Shown here piece after piece: positions 28,136-41,046 of a DNA stretch of 64,000 bases. A program made the translations under genes and the position numbers. The notes beneath the pieces are model-generated. The model ran no database searches and was not told where the DNA came from. It saw only the letters and a list, made by a program, of their open reading frames with translations. Each line of letters begins with the position of its first letter. Within the stretch, counting starts at the first letter, position 1. Origin of the DNA: Trichoplax sp. H2 (lineage: Eukaryota > Placozoa > Uniplacotomia > Trichoplacea); assembly GCA_003344405.1 (NCBI GenBank), contig NOWV01000141.1, positions 62,001 through 126,000 of the forward strand, in the 5' to 3' direction.

Positions 28136-29824
28136 TTAAAAGAGTACTAATTTTAGTAACCGGCAGAAACCTAAAGTCGATATCATCACTGGGGCTAAAT
28201 AATTATCAGGAATCAGGAACATTTTTTACAGTAATTTTAACTAATCTTGCTTACCGAAAGCAACTACGAGCCACCAGAGCCAATTATCTCCATTAGTACT
28301 GCCGTCAAATTTGACATGCTTGATTAATAAGAAAAGAGTATTTGGGCAACATAAGCTTAATTGATGCTTTCAGTATAGAAAATACATTGTGATCAACTTT
28401 CTGGCCTATAGCCTATCTTGAAACAGTTTCCAATTTTATTAACTTGAACAATAATTTGTATACCTGTAATATTATAGCCCATTTAATAAGTGATAAACCA
28501 AATCCGGCAAATGCTCCGTAACGTCCGGCTACAGTGCTACTAGCACAGTAGCAAATTATAAAGCCAATCCAACTAAATATGAATGATACTAGATAATTGA
28601 TAGATATACCGTGTTATTTCAACTTACATAGTGTATAATATTTAGTCATTAGCAGATAAAGTATAATAACTTCAATAAATAATTGTTACTTATGTATTCT
28701 TTATGACTAGATTAGACTACAGTAAAACAAAGTCAAGCTTACCAAACATTGAACCCATAAAAGCAAATCCTGTTCCAAGTTCATCTACGATAAAAGATAA
28801 AACAAGTTACAATGACATGTCGCTTGCAGTTTGTAGTCCATTTCCTGAGGTAAACTTAAAGTAGATGACATATAATTAAACTACAGTACTCACCATCAGT
28901 AAGTTCCTCTTCACGCCGACGCCTTGGCTATTACATAACGAAAAGATTAATGATAGACGGTTAACAAATGAGACTCTTCAATTAGTTCCAATTAAGTAAG
29001 TCACATAGTATAGGGTTTGGATCATAGCCGTACTTCAACATTAGTAACTACTGCACAAAGCCTATTTCGCCTACTTGTGCATTCTTACCCGAACGGAACC
29101 TTGCTTATGTCTTTCAGCTTCATCGTATGTCGGTATCCTTGGAATATGCATACTTCTTGGGTCAATTTGATAATGCTGATGTTGAGCAACGGATTGACTA
29201 GATTGCGGAAGTGCAGTAGATTGATTTTTACCCCAGTCTACAAGAAGATATAATGCACAGAAATTAAACATCATCAAGCCAGTCCTGATATATACATTTT
29301 TACTGCTACATGAATTAATAGCGCATACAGACATTAAATCTCGATCACTATATCATTCGTCAAGTGCTAGTTGACTTTAAATTGATGGCCAAAGCTTACC
29401 CTGATTGTATCGACTGTCATATTCTGGAGGTAATTCTGAAGCTATTGGGTAAATATACATTTTTAATGCTACATGAATTAATAGCGCATACAGATATTAA
29501 ATCTCGATCATCATATCATTCGTCAAGTGCTAGTTGACTTCGAATTGACGGCCAAAGCTTACCCTGATTGTATCCACTGTCATATTCAGGAGGTAATTCC
29601 GAAGCTATTGGGTAATCTTCGAGATTTGCAACAGGCGGCGGAGAATCGTATTGTGGGCAAAGTGCTTCATGATTCAAATCCGTAGAGCTGGATATTGCAG
29701 GTGCATTTTCACTGTGTTCGCATTCTTGTTGCATTTCTACCTGATTTCCATCCGAATGGGTAGCCTCCATGATAGGCTGAGTTTCATCATTTTCATCACT
29801 ATGTGATCTTTCTTCATTGGCAAC
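28136..29824 (-). CDS. NDFIP-like Nedd4-family adaptor
   Basis: Family members are Golgi/endosomal membrane proteins whose PY motifs recruit and activate Nedd4-type HECT ubiquitin ligases. Exons: 29563-29824, 29089-29237, 28894-28927, 28743-28784, 28464-28588, 28255-28318, 28136-28170; phases agree. The cytosolic half is acidic and carries LPPEY and IPTYDEAERHK (family form LPSYDEAERTK), then an RRRR stretch. Three hydrophobic segments follow: AFMGSMFVSFIFSWIGFIIC, GRYGAFAGFGLSLIKWAIIL and NWLWWLVVAFGF; GRYGA.xGFGLSLIKW and FDG...WLWW match NDFIP1/2 closely. From the first Met (29770) the product is 218 residues, close to human NDFIP1 (221). The frame is open beyond that Met to an acceptor at 29825, so a further 5' exon is possible. 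The last exon is short; the usual tail after the third segment seems missing. Confidence 0.9.
29287..29616. repeat. 163-base tandem duplication inside the NDFIP-like gene
   Basis: Two copies about 163 bases apart (from about 29287 and about 29450) share an intronic part and the 3' end of the first NDFIP exon with its splice donor. Differences are few single bases, so the duplication is fairly recent. Confidence 0.92.
29400..29441 (-). CDS. Duplicated cassette exon candidate with an extra PPEY motif
   Basis: The duplicated copy retains the donor (CAG G|GTAAGC). ...CCCAATAG at its upstream edge could serve as an acceptor. The 42 bases would start and end in phase 1, exactly matching the flanking junctions, and would insert ASELPPEYDSRYNQ, giving the adaptor a second PPEY ligase-binding motif. 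Seen directly: duplication, phases and motif. Inferred: that it is spliced. Confidence 0.45.
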
Positions 29825-29999
29825 CTAAATGGACCAAGGAAGTAGAAAAAATCAACAAAGCTCCAATTTTGAAGTCTTGTAAGGAAATCAAGCGTGAATA
29901 TTTGACAGTAGCGTTAATGCACAGGTATTTTTGGCAGTGATGTAGAACCCTGTTAACAGCCGCGTCCAATTAACACCAATAATACAGTCATTATAATAC

Positions 30000-30797
30000 G
30001 GATCCGATATTCAATAATAAGTTTATTCAGAAACTATTATAATTTTACTAGATACATTTATACGCATATGCTATTAGGTGTACTTCATCCAGATATCGTC
30101 CATCAGTAATTCTAATATTAGATGATTTAGTGAGGACTTTCCTTACTACATTAGATGGGTGTTTTAAAACAATACAATACTGTACAGTATGTGCATTGGA
30201 TCCAATATTAAATAATAAGTTTATTCAGAAACTATTATGATTTTTACTAACAGTAAATACATTTATACGCCTATGCCATTAGATGTACTTCATCCAGATA
30301 TCGTCCATCAGCAATTCTAATATTAGATGATTTAGAGAGGACTTTCCTTACTACATTAGATGGGTGTTTTAAAAAAATACAATACTGTACAGTAAGTACA
30401 TTGGATCCGATATTAAATGATAAGTTTATTTAGAAACTATTGCAATTTTACTAAATACACTTATACGCATATGCCATTAGATGTACTTCATCCAGATATC
30501 GTCCATCAGCAATTCTAACATTACATGATTTAGTGAGGACTTTCCTTGCTACATTAGATGGGTGTTTTAAAACAATACAATACTGTACAGTATGTACATT
30601 GGATCCGATATTAAATAATAAGTTTATTTAGAAACTATTGTAATTTTACTAAATACACTTATACGCATATGCCATTAGATGTACTTCATCCAGATATCGT
30701 CCATCAGCAATTCTAACATTACATGATTTAGTGAGGACTTTCCTTGCTACATTAGATGGGTATTTTAAATATATAATACAGCACAGTAGGTACATTG
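30000..30797. repeat. About 200-base tandem repeat, four units
   Basis: Units begin with GGATCC at 30000, 30198, 30403 and 30601. Each carries AATAATAAGTTTATT, CATCCAGATATCGTCCATCA and, at its end, the palindrome TACTGTACAGTA. The gap-flanking second copy of the locus has only two units (31590 and 31795). Confidence 0.92.
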
Positions 30798-31270
30798 GCT
30801 CCACGACTGATCTCTATGTATTCTACTCTATGGATCAAGTATGGAACGCCTGATCTTTGTGTGTGGCACCCCATAGTGTATATACAGTAGAGTAGGACAA
30901 GAGGAACCAATCGCGTCAGCACTATATGCGCATATAAAATGAAGTTCCGTGACGGCCCTCGATAGCCATACTGTGTCAGCTACGGCACTGTGCTGTATCG
31001 AACAGTCGATATAGCACAGTATCGACTCTTGTGTGCTTTTTTTTTCTCTATTTCCCATTTTAAATCTTTATGTTGTTTTAGGTTAATAAAAGTGTTCACT
31101 CGAATCTTGTACATGCTTGCAAAGTATTTATCCTTATTAATGGAATCTTTTTTAAAAGTTAATAATCATATCTAGACGCATAGCAATCGATCCAGATTTA
31201 CATTTTCTGTAATTTGCGTTACTGACAAAATTTGGATACTCTTGTATACGGGTATATGAATTATAGACTT

Positions 31271-31304
31271 TTATTTTGATTCTTTCAAAAGAGAATCAAA
31301 ATAA
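31271..31304. repeat. Perfect 13-base inverted repeat
   Basis: TTATTTTGATTCT and its exact reverse complement are separated by the 8-base loop TTCAAAAG. The hairpin recurs at 32470-32503 and 33148-33181 in the other copies of the locus without mismatch. Confidence 0.85.
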
Positions 31305-32588
31305 GCAATCAATACCCTTTTAAATAGCGATTCTCAAGTACTAACTAGGTAAACTCTATTTTATCATCACTGTAAGAAAATTGAAGAATAATTTTGGCTA
31401 TTTTGTCTAATATCAAGAAGATCCAATNNNNNNNNNNNNNNNNNNNNAAGCTCCAATTTTGAAGTCTTGTAAGGAAATCAAGCGTGAATATTTGACAGTA
31501 GCGTTAATGCACAGGTATTTTTGGCAGTGATGTAGAACCCTGTTAATAGCCGCGTCCAATTAACACCAATAATACAGTCATTATAATACGGATCCGATAT
31601 TCAATAATAAGTTTATTCAGAAACTATTATAATTTTTACTAACAGTAAATACATTTATACGCCTATGCCATTAGATGTACTTCATCCAGATATCGTCCAT
31701 CAGCAATTCTAATATTAGATGATTTAGTGAGGACTTTCCTTACTACATTAGATGGGTGTTTTAAAAAAATACAATACTGTACAGTATGTACATTGGATCC
31801 GATATTAAATAATAACTTTATTTAGAAACTATTGTAATTTTACTAAATACACTTATACGCATATGCCATTAGATGTACTTCATCCAGATATCGTCCATCA
31901 GCAATTCTAACATTAGATGATTTAGTGAGGACTTTCCTTGCTACATTAGATGGGTATTTTAAATATATAATACAGCACAGTAGGTACATTGGCTCCACGA
32001 CTGGTCTCTATGTATTCTACTCTATGGATCAAGTATGGAACGCCTGATCTTTGTGTGTGGCACCCCATAGTGTATACAGTAGAGTAGGACAAGAGGAACC
32101 AATCGCGTCAGTACTATATACGCATATAAAATGAAGTTCCGTGACGGCCCTTGATTGCCATACTGTGTCAGCTATTGCGCTGTGCTGTATCGTACAGTCG
32201 ATATAGCACAGTATCGACTCTTGTGTACTTTTTTTTTCTCTATTTCCCATTTTAAATCTTTATGTTGTTTTAGGTTAATAAAAGTGTTCACTCGAATCTT
32301 GTACATGCTTGCAAAGTATTTATCCTTATTAATGGAATCTTTTTTAAAAGTTAATCATCATATCTAGACGCATAGCAATCGATCCAGATTTACATTTTCT
32401 GTAATTTGCGTTACTGACAAAAGTCATAATTTGGATACTCGTGTATACAGGTATATGAATTATAGACTTTTATTTTGATTCTTTCAAAAGAGAATCAAAA
32501 TAAGCAATCAATACCCTTTTAAATAGCGATTCTTAAGTACTAACTAGGTAAACTCTATTTTATCATCANNNNNNNNNNNNNNNNNNNN

Positions 32589-33107
32589 GTGATGTTACCT
32601 TGGTATAAAATACTCACATTATGCTGAAGAACAACTCCACAATCTGTCGTCATCCATTTGCCGTCTAGACCAAAATTGAAAACAACAACACGATAGACAT
32701 TTTGCAAGCAGAACCTCGAGGGCTACACCATGGCATCACTGCAAGGCCAAGAGCACGTTATGCTGTATGATTGGCGGCTAGGTACAGTACTGTGTACAGT
32801 AGAACACCCTGCAGGTTGGGGATACTCTACAGTACTGTGCTCACCATTTGACGTGATATTGAAGCTGGATTGCGCACAAGCTTTACGCAGAAGTTGCATC
32901 ATCTTTCATGGATTTGTACCGCATTGAGCGACTTCCAATTCCCTGGCATGGAAGTAAAGCAGACAGGAAATGCACAGCTAACCTAGAATACACGGTGGAA
33001 TATCAGAACTATATTCAGTATAATCGCTTCTTGTATCCATGCTGTGCTCCTATCTTACTAATGATCGTTATTCGAGGATATTGTACGCACGTACGAGCAA
33101 TCATTAG
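32589..33107. repeat. Dispersed repeat, copy 1
   Basis: Starts GTGATGTTACCTTGGTATAA and ends just after GTACGCACGTACGAGC. It matches 48128-48682 almost base for base, including short GTACTGTAC palindromes whose number differs. It is bounded by N gaps on both sides, so its placement here is uncertain. Confidence 0.88.
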
Positions 33108-33554
33108 NNNNNNNNNNNNNNNNNNNNGGTATATGAATTATAGACTTTTATTTTGATTCTTTCAAAAGAGAATCAAAATAAGCAATCAATACCCTTTTAA
33201 ATAGCGATTCTTAAGTACTAACTAGGTAAACTCTATTTTATCATCACTGTAAGAAAATTGAAGAATAATCTTGGCTATTTTGTCTAATATCAAGAAGATC
33301 CAATTGAACATTAATTATTCCAAGTATTTCTTCACTGTGCCGTCCACTTGATCAAGTGCGTCCCAATATTTTTCTAATCTAAGGCGTTCTTTCTATACTT
33401 AAAGTTGTATATAACATACATAGAATAGTGTAGCCTCGAATGGTGTTGATCCGTAATAATTTCATCACAATTTTAATCTCCATTCACGATAAATCTCATT
33501 TTTTTTTTGCCAGTGAAACAGCAATGAGAAAATATTGTACGTTGATCAAAGACG

Positions 33555-34128
33555 CTAATGGACATTCAAAATTTGAAAAACAAGCGCAATGGAGTTCCCT
33601 TCTGTAAGTATATAGACACTGAATGACAATATCCCACCACGAATAACTCCTAATATATTTGTTATACATACCAAAGGTTGCCTTTCGTCGTCCTGCATTG
33701 GTTAGGATTTGCAGATTGTGTAAAACTTCACCGACTAGGGCGAGAAGAACTAAATCAATTTCACAGGTTAGGCGATCGCAACTGCCCAAATACTGCACAT
33801 ACAACACTACAAATACAGTACTATACTGTACATCTAGTACAGGACTATACAGTTCAGTAGGGGTTCAAAATCCAGTTCAAAACATGGCGTTCGGTACAGT
33901 GTACAGTACCACGGAGTACAGTACTGTACTGTAGTTTAATATTGTAGTCCATGACGGTACAGTACAGTACATCAGAAGAGGTGCTACAGAAGGACAACCA
34001 GATAGACTTTCTTCAACTCTTCCCCCACAAAGATCGATCGGGCCTGCAAAACCAAACAGGGACTTTACCATATTGGCCAGCAAAAAGAAGTAAATGAACA
34101 GCAAAGGGAATATCAACACTATCCGCAT
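33555..34128 (-). CDS. Possible small gene, last four exons
   Basis: Not recognised. Four exons with good sites chain in phase 1: 34069-34128 (ADSVDIPFAVHLLLFAGQY), 33999-34043 (GPIDLCGGRVEESLS), 33672-33749 (VLLALVGEVLHNLQILTNAG and on to KATF; donor GTATGT) and 33555-33601 (EGNSIALVFQILNVH then stop). Leu-rich helices suggest a helical protein. The intron between the second and third exons holds a GTACTGTAC island. The 5' end is unknown, and the region upstream is disturbed by an assembly gap. Phase agreement could still be chance, since the exons are short. Confidence 0.35.
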
Positions 34129-34364
34129 CTGCAGTTGTACGTTGAATACTGTGAACTTTACAGGCCCATGATATTCATTTCCCTACACTGTTAACTCTCC
34201 ATGACGATGGTATTCGTATTCCTAAGTGTTCAATTCAAAGAGATTTTTTCTCAATGAAGGTCATCACAGACAGTGCATAAACTCCAGTTTAAAAACTCAT
34301 TTTCCCTAGTTTTTCTCGATCATTTTAAGGGAAAGACAAGCAACTTTACGGCAAGAATAAGCTA

Positions 34365-35118
34365 TTGGAAATTTTCTTCTGCTATCTGATGTGAAATATT
34401 TCAACTTAACTGTAAATTTGAATCAGTTTTACTGCGTAAATTTTTGACTCAGATTGTACAAATGATAGAAATAAAGGTGTATACTTTGATCACTGTCTGT
34501 GCTATGGTACTATTAAGAAGAAAGGATGTTGAGTCATTCCTGTAATTAGATTAATGGACTAATTAGAATTTATTAGAGCAAATGAATGAAATCTATTCAT
34601 CATAATTATGCAAACTGTATAAAAAATTGGAGCTAAACAAAAAGCCATTAGCGCAGTAAAAGAGTATACTGTACTCCTTGACCATAAANNNNNNNNNNNN
34701 NNNNNNNNTTGGAAATTTTCTTCTGCTATCTGATGTGAAATAATTCAACTTAACTGTAAATTTGAATCAGTTTTACTGCGTAAATTTTGGACTCAGATTG
34801 TACAAATGATAGAAATAAAGGTGTATACTTTGATCACTGTCTGTGCTATGGTACTATTAATTAGACATCTATTAGTTCAAATTTAAGACGATAAAATCTA
34901 GCGTTGGTCACAGCGAATCCTATAGTGGAGCATACAAAGGGTTAAGAAGAAAGGATGTTGAGTCATTCCTGTAATTAGATTAATGGACTAATTAGAATTT
35001 ATTAGAGGAAATGAATGAAATCTATTCATCATAATTATGCAAACTGTATAAAAAATTGGAGCTAAACAAAAAGCCATTAGCGCAGTAAAAGAGTATACTG
35101 TACTCCTTGACCATAAAT
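34365..35118. repeat. Gap-flanking duplicate copies (gap 34689-34708)
   Basis: 34365-34688 recurs at 34709-35118 nearly unchanged except for an 81-base insertion at 34861-34941 in the second copy. Probably two alleles placed in tandem. Confidence 0.9.
34861..34941. mobile_element. 81-base insertion flanked by TTAA
   Basis: The second copy carries 81 extra bases between two TTAA tetranucleotides (34857-34860 and 34942-34945); the first copy has a single TTAA at the same point. TTAA duplication is the signature of piggyBac-type transposition, and the right end reads ...AAAGGG-TTAA, like a piggyBac terminus in reverse. The left end (TTAGACATC) does not mirror it, so it may be a decayed element. 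Confidence 0.5.
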
Positions 35119-35149
35119 TTGTCTGTCGGTTAAAAGGTACAGTACTTAA

Positions 35150-36240
35150 TATTAAGTTACGAAGTAGTTTTTATTGGATCAACGAAAGTACAGTATACCC
35201 ATTTTATATAATCTCCTTAGTCGTGACATCTACAGAAATAGACAATACAGTGGAAATGTACTTAAAAGAAAGTACTTTGATAACTAGTTGGATTTTTTCT
35301 CATACCTTTATAATGGAATTTTAATTGGCAAATTTACCATGCCTTTCACTTCTACACACAGTGATGGGATTATCGTTCATTGTCATACGCAATTTGGTAA
35401 TGGCTTAGCATTACAGTTAATAAGCTAACTTCCAACTCTGAAAATAGCAAAAACAAAAATACCCAGTTTAATACGTACATAGTTGACCTAATAAAAGCCA
35501 CCAACACAAAAACGAGGATATGCGTCCAACTTAATAATTCACAACATGGATTTACTCTGTAATACTGCGACAACAATTTGATATCACTATAATTGTAATG
35601 ATAAGTATTTTTTCATAAAAATTACTTTATCTTACCAGCGATTAATTTAAAACCATTACATAATGACTATGCCCCGACAAGGTACTTCCTCTAATATTAC
35701 AAAAACCTGCTGCCGATATTTGTGCAGACTCGGTTATCAGGTTGAACGGGAGACAGCTAAGATAGTAGTATCATACTAGAATGGCTAACTTCGAATATCC
35801 ATTAAGATAGCCATCACGATTCTTATCCTTACTGATATGTTCGTATAGTTAATTAAAGCTAAATTGATGCACATCGAACTTAGCTAATATAATAAATACG
35901 AAACTCATACAGCTAACAAACTGGAAATTCATATTACACTACAACTTTATTAATACGGCATTTGCACAATATTTCTACCAAATGTACCTAACTTAATATA
36001 CTATTAAACGGCCATGATATACTATAAAGCCTCTGAAACAAGAAACAAAATGCAATTCATGAAGTGAATACGAAGATACCATAAAATTTCATTAATATTC
36101 ATTAGCAGTATTACACTGAACTAAATTGCTCAAGTATATAATAATTTCTCCCATGAGCTGGTGATTCATAAAATCTCCTCCGCAACAGTTGATACGTTGA
36201 ATCTTGCCAACAAGATATTACAAGTCAGCGGAAATATTCA
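35150..36240. other. No supported gene
   Basis: AT-rich sequence before the transposase-like gene. A hydrophobic minus-strand frame at 35370-35576 lacks supporting splice sites or family resemblance. Confidence 0.4.
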
Positions 36241-38847
36241 ATGACCGATCAGCAGACCTCGGATTCGCTGACAACCTCAGGTACTTTGCAACTATTATGA
36301 CATTTCATACAAGTCAGGAGAAATACCAAATCTTGCTCACTTTTAAAAACTAGAAATTTTTACTTCAATTGCCTAAAATTATGGTTTTGTTCCAATCTTA
36401 ATATATTCAAATACATTTTAATTTCGCTTCAACAAACGGCTAAAGTACATAATGTTGTGTTTCCCTTACACACTGGGAACTAGACCTCTCATTAACCCCT
36501 AACTTTCACTTCCAGTAACTCAATGCATAAATCTTAGAACTTTAAAAATTATCTTTTTATTTGTGTATCTTTACTTACGACGTAACTTAGTAATTTCAAC
36601 TTACAAAAACGTGATCACTAACAACGTTATGATCTTAATAAAAATTTCATATACAATACTGTACATCGCACTTTACAATTACAACACATAATACTTGTAC
36701 ATATTGCTACATCAATATACGAGGATAGAGCTTAAGCACAAAGCTTACTCCTTCGATAGTTACTGTATAACATGAAAAACTAAATAATGCGTATAATTGA
36801 ACTATGTTATAAGCTCGCAGTACTCGAGATGCTATTCTGAACAATCTTTCTAATAGCATCTTGTATAAGGAATTTCGTACGGGTAGGTATTTTGCAGTAA
36901 CATTATTGAGCTACACATACGCTCTAAAGAAGGATAGACCTAAGTATATGTGCATCTGACATTGTAACTGTCTATAATTTCCGCAGATATTTTACAAACT
37001 TGCGAGAAGGAATATCAAACCAACTTTTGTACTAAATAGAATAATGAAAATTTTCTTGATCCTGATTTAAAATATCATTTAACCTTACAGAATCCTCTCC
37101 TTCCGATGAGATTAGCAGTGATCCAGCTACAGATTTAGAAATAAGTAAGCAGCAAATACACATAAAAGAAAAAAGATTATGTAAAGAATCTATTGAGAAA
37201 GCCAAAATAAGGCATCCATTTCGTGGACCGTGTCATTGCTACAGAAGACCTTGCAAAGGAGAGGATCTACCAACAAATTATTGCAAAGATTTATACAATA
37301 AATTTTGGAAGATGTCTACTAGTAAAAAGAAAGTATGGATCGTTGAGCATATTCGAATATTGGAAGTTCAAAAGCGCAGACGAATGACGAAGGGAAAAAC
37401 TTATAGAGCATACACAAAGCGTTACAGTTTGCCAACTCCTGATTTGGTCAAAATTGATGTTTGTAAAAGGATGTTTATGAATACCATAGGATTATTGTCC
37501 GATTGTTTTATAAATCGAGCTTTGAGAAAAGCGGACGGTAATATATTAGGTGATAGAATCATTAAAGTGACCTTCAAAAATGCCTTACAACCGAGCGCTA
37601 TTGAGGTTATAAGAAAGCAAATTTTATCATTCAATCCATGCATAAGCCACTATAGAATTGAAGAAGCACCCAGGGCATTTTATTTACCTGGGAGTTTAAC
37701 AATCAAATCAATGTATCAAAATCTCATACAGAAACATCTAATAGAAGGCTTGGATTATTCTTTATATCAAAAGCAATTACAAAAGATGAATATCAAGTTT
37801 ACAAGTCTAGGATCAGACGTGTGTCCCAGCTGTTTTAGCTACAAACAACATCGACATACAAGGATAAATAGAAATTGTATTAAATGTCAAGAGTATACAG
37901 CTCATACTAATTTCTATAGGCAAGCACGATTTTATTATCATATAGATAGAAAGAAAAAACAGTCTAGCACAGATGCTTACTTGACAGCTGATTTGCAAAA
38001 ATTTCTACTTTTGCCTGTTCTGGCCAACCATACACAGATAGCAGCTAGAACTAAACGTTTAATATGTTTTAACCAGACCTTTGTCCCACTAGGACGAGCA
38101 ACAATGGCAGTACCCAACGTATGCATCCTCTGGCATGAAGGGGAAGCCGGCAGAGGTGATTCGGAAATTGCAAGTGCATTTATTGAGGGTTTGAAATCTT
38201 ATAATGGAATCGAGCACATTACGCTTTGGCTGGACAATCATGCCGGGCAAAATAAAAATTGGACACTCTATAACGCAATGGCTCATATCATTAACACGAA
38301 TATCGTTAGTTTGAAAAAGCTTACTCTAAAATATCTTACTCCTAGCCATACATTTATGACAGCTAATCCTGTCCACGCTGCCATTGAAAGGAAGATAAGA
38401 ATATCATCCAATCTGGAAGTCTTTCAAGATTTAGAAAATATCATTTCCAAATCGGGTAGAAATACTCATGTGCGCTCGCTAAAATATACTAATTTCTATA
38501 AGTGGGAGAAAAGGCCACCCATTGATGAAAGGACAGCCAATAGGGACCATTTGACCACAGCAAGAGTTATTCAATTTGTAAGAGGAGAGTCTAAAATTTA
38601 TTGGAAAACTGATTTCACGGCAGAAAAATTTCACTGTAGTGAATTTCTACTAAAACATAGGGGCGCTCGAGCACGAAAAGGGATACTTGGAGCGGTGCTA
38701 ACCCAGCCTAGAGGAATTAACTTGGTTAAAAGGGAAGAAATTATTACCAAATTAGGTTACCTAATGCGAAAGCGCAGCTTTAAATTCTGGACCAATATCT
38801 CTGCCAAGATCGGCATTGTCAATCTTGCAGTTGCTGACGATGATTAA
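36241..38847 (+). CDS. Transposase-like protein, DUF7869 type, intact
   Basis: Two exons: 36241-36280 (MTDQQTSDSLTTS plus one base, donor GTACTT) and 37091-38847 (acceptor ACCTTACAG); phase 1 joins exactly, giving 598 residues. A shorter start at 37312 is possible but would drop the Cys-rich segment GPCHCYRRPCKGE and YCKDLYNKFW. Then come a basic region (VQKRRRMTKGKTYRAYTKRY), a Cys finger C258PSC...C276IKC279, and a likely RNase H-fold core: WHEGEAGRGDSEIAS, LWLDNHAGQNKNW (Asp395) and HAAIERK. DN..GQNKN is the hallmark of a widespread, poorly described eukaryotic family I know as DUF7869, related to transposase-derived proteins. The Asp/Glu residues could be a catalytic set (inference). One uninterrupted copy with an intron suggests a live element or a domesticated gene. 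AATAAA lies at 38996-39001. Confidence 0.8.
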
Positions 38848-38849
38848 GT

Positions 38850-41046
38850 AAATTCAACACCTGTATTAATCCATTATTCACATTATGTAGAATCGTAGAA
38901 TCCTGTCATGAAAATAAGAATAGAGAACGCATAAAATATGCTTGAATTGTAGCATCAAGAGTAGTATTGGGCTTCTCTATTAGTGCGCATAAGTTAATAA
39001 ATTGAAATTGTTTATTGATAGGTAGTACAAAATGCTGTAGCATTTCCCGGCTAAAAATTAATGTCCAATTATAACTTACTCCAATGAACTCTTTTGGGGA
39101 GCTATCTCTGGATAATAAAATGATATTCTACTAAAGCTGCAGTTATATCATTGTCCAGTTTAGCCTACGTTTATTTGATCTACTCGTACCTTCCAGTTAC
39201 CCACGTACTTAATAGCTACTTTAAGTGAGATTGTATAATAATATCTACTATCAAACTCTCCGTATTATAACATCAGTTTCATTATGCTATGTTAAGAAAT
39301 GAATGCTAGCCAAGCTTAGATTAACGATCTAACAAATGAATGGTTAACTAGTGTATAACATCGCCGTCTCTATCACTTGAGCTCTTGGCGTAGGGCTCAA
39401 TTTGGATGACGACATATTTACGTGAATGCAGCAGTTGCTGTATAAATAAGAAAAGAATTGTGCGCAGCTCTGGCTAGCCTATCAGATCTACAGTACGAGT
39501 ATTTTCATAGCATTCGTTACGTTTTTGTTGGCGGCACTAGATCAATCACGCAAGATAAAGATTTCCAGAAGTCCATATTGATACCAAGTACTGTGTTAAT
39601 AATAATAATGTAATCAATTAATTTGAATATCTAAATTAAAAGAAACGAGCTTCGCCGTGTAGATTAATTATTACTTAGTGTTCACTACGCCTATCCGCTC
39701 TCAACAGTACAATACGTGAGCCCAAAGGTGCAATTGCTCCTCACTCGCAAAATGTAGCCGTCCGTGACATTTCAACTTTCCAAGTCGAAGAAATAGTAAC
39801 GCCAATCTATCGCAATTGTTGCCTTCAAAAGTTTAGTTAATGATCAGTTATGACTACAATTATTAATACCAGGAAAAAGCCGCCTATTCCAGTGCCATAA
39901 TCTATCTATGCAGTATCTCTCAATATCTATATATACATTATACAGTATGTTAGTCTTATATTATTATTCATTCGGAATGTAATGGCATACTTACGTATTT
40001 ATTATAATATTATAGTACTCATGCTACTATACAATACTATATAAGTTTGATATAAACCTTTCGGGCATTACGCTATAAATTTATATCTACATGTGCATAC
40101 GCACTATAATGAGCCCCGTCGCGTTGCTAATGCTGGCAGCTCCGTTATTAATGAACTTCTTATAAAAACCATCGAGATGTACTATTTGGAGAAGTTTACT
40201 TACAGTATACCTATATGCTTAAATATTTACGTATTTATTTATTATAATATTCTAGTACTCATGCTACCGTATAGTACTATATAAATTTGATATAAACCTT
40301 TCGCGCATTACGCTATAAATTTATATCTACATATGCATACGCACTATAATGAGCCCCATCGCGTTGCTAATGCTGACAGCTCCATTATTAATTAATTAAC
40401 ATCTTATAAAACCATCGAGATATACTATTTGGAGAGGTTTACTTAAAGTATACCTTTAAACTTAAGGCTGAAACGTTTCCAACACTATTATCACCATAGG
40501 CAACCAGCTCGTATCAAACACTACAGCATTGTTCCATGACGTCTGTCCGTCCAGATTTGGCGGGAAATTCGCTACGATTTGCACAGTGTATTTTATCCTG
40601 CTACAGTACAGCCTTGTACTGTACACTATAATAGTTGGTAAAATCTGATTTCATTCTAAGGGGCAGTCCCTGCCCTTGTTACCGAAGTACTGATTGTGCA
40701 CCAGTATAGTATTTCGGTAAACTGCTTCCTTGGGCAGCTGAGCTCAATTAGTGGCGGCGATCAGGGCGAGTAGAATAAAAAAGAAAAACAGAAAGCTTTT
40801 AGCTATCCTTTAAAGTTGTTGTAAGGCTTCCAAAGTGATCAAGGTATAGCATGCTAGCTAGATTGCAAATTATTAATATTCTAGTAAGCTTATTTAGCAG
40901 TGAAAGACTGAAATTAAACTTCGCTACAGGTTTCTAACTGCCTGCTGCAATCGATTGACAGTAGTTCCTCGAGAGGAGTCCTTGATTCTTATTTATCATT
41001 GGTCATATTAATTGCTCAACATTAACGGGAAGAATACAAAATCAAG
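38850..41046. other. Intergenic, with a 239-base duplication
   Basis: No supported gene. A GTACTGTAC island lies near 40610-40625. RFC3's promoter should lie in the last few hundred bases, but no element stands out. Confidence 0.5.
39985..40455. repeat. Tandem duplication, about 239-base unit
   Basis: The part GATATAAACCTTTCGNGCATT with ACGCACTATAATGAGCCCC occurs near 40050 and again near 40289. The copies differ by scattered substitutions and a small TTAA-rich insertion. A 63-codon frame in the first copy is not preserved in the second. Confidence 0.88.

Larger units (their letters stand above)
29858..33303. repeat. Locus present in two to three gap-separated copies
   Basis: 29858-31427 is repeated at 31448-32568 and its end again at 33128-33303, with 20-N gaps at 31428-31447, 32569-32588 and 33108-33127. 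The piece between the last two gaps is a dispersed repeat also found near 48.1 kb. Substitutions and indels separate the copies, as expected for unmerged alleles. Frames in the copies contain only repeat sequence. Confidence 0.88.
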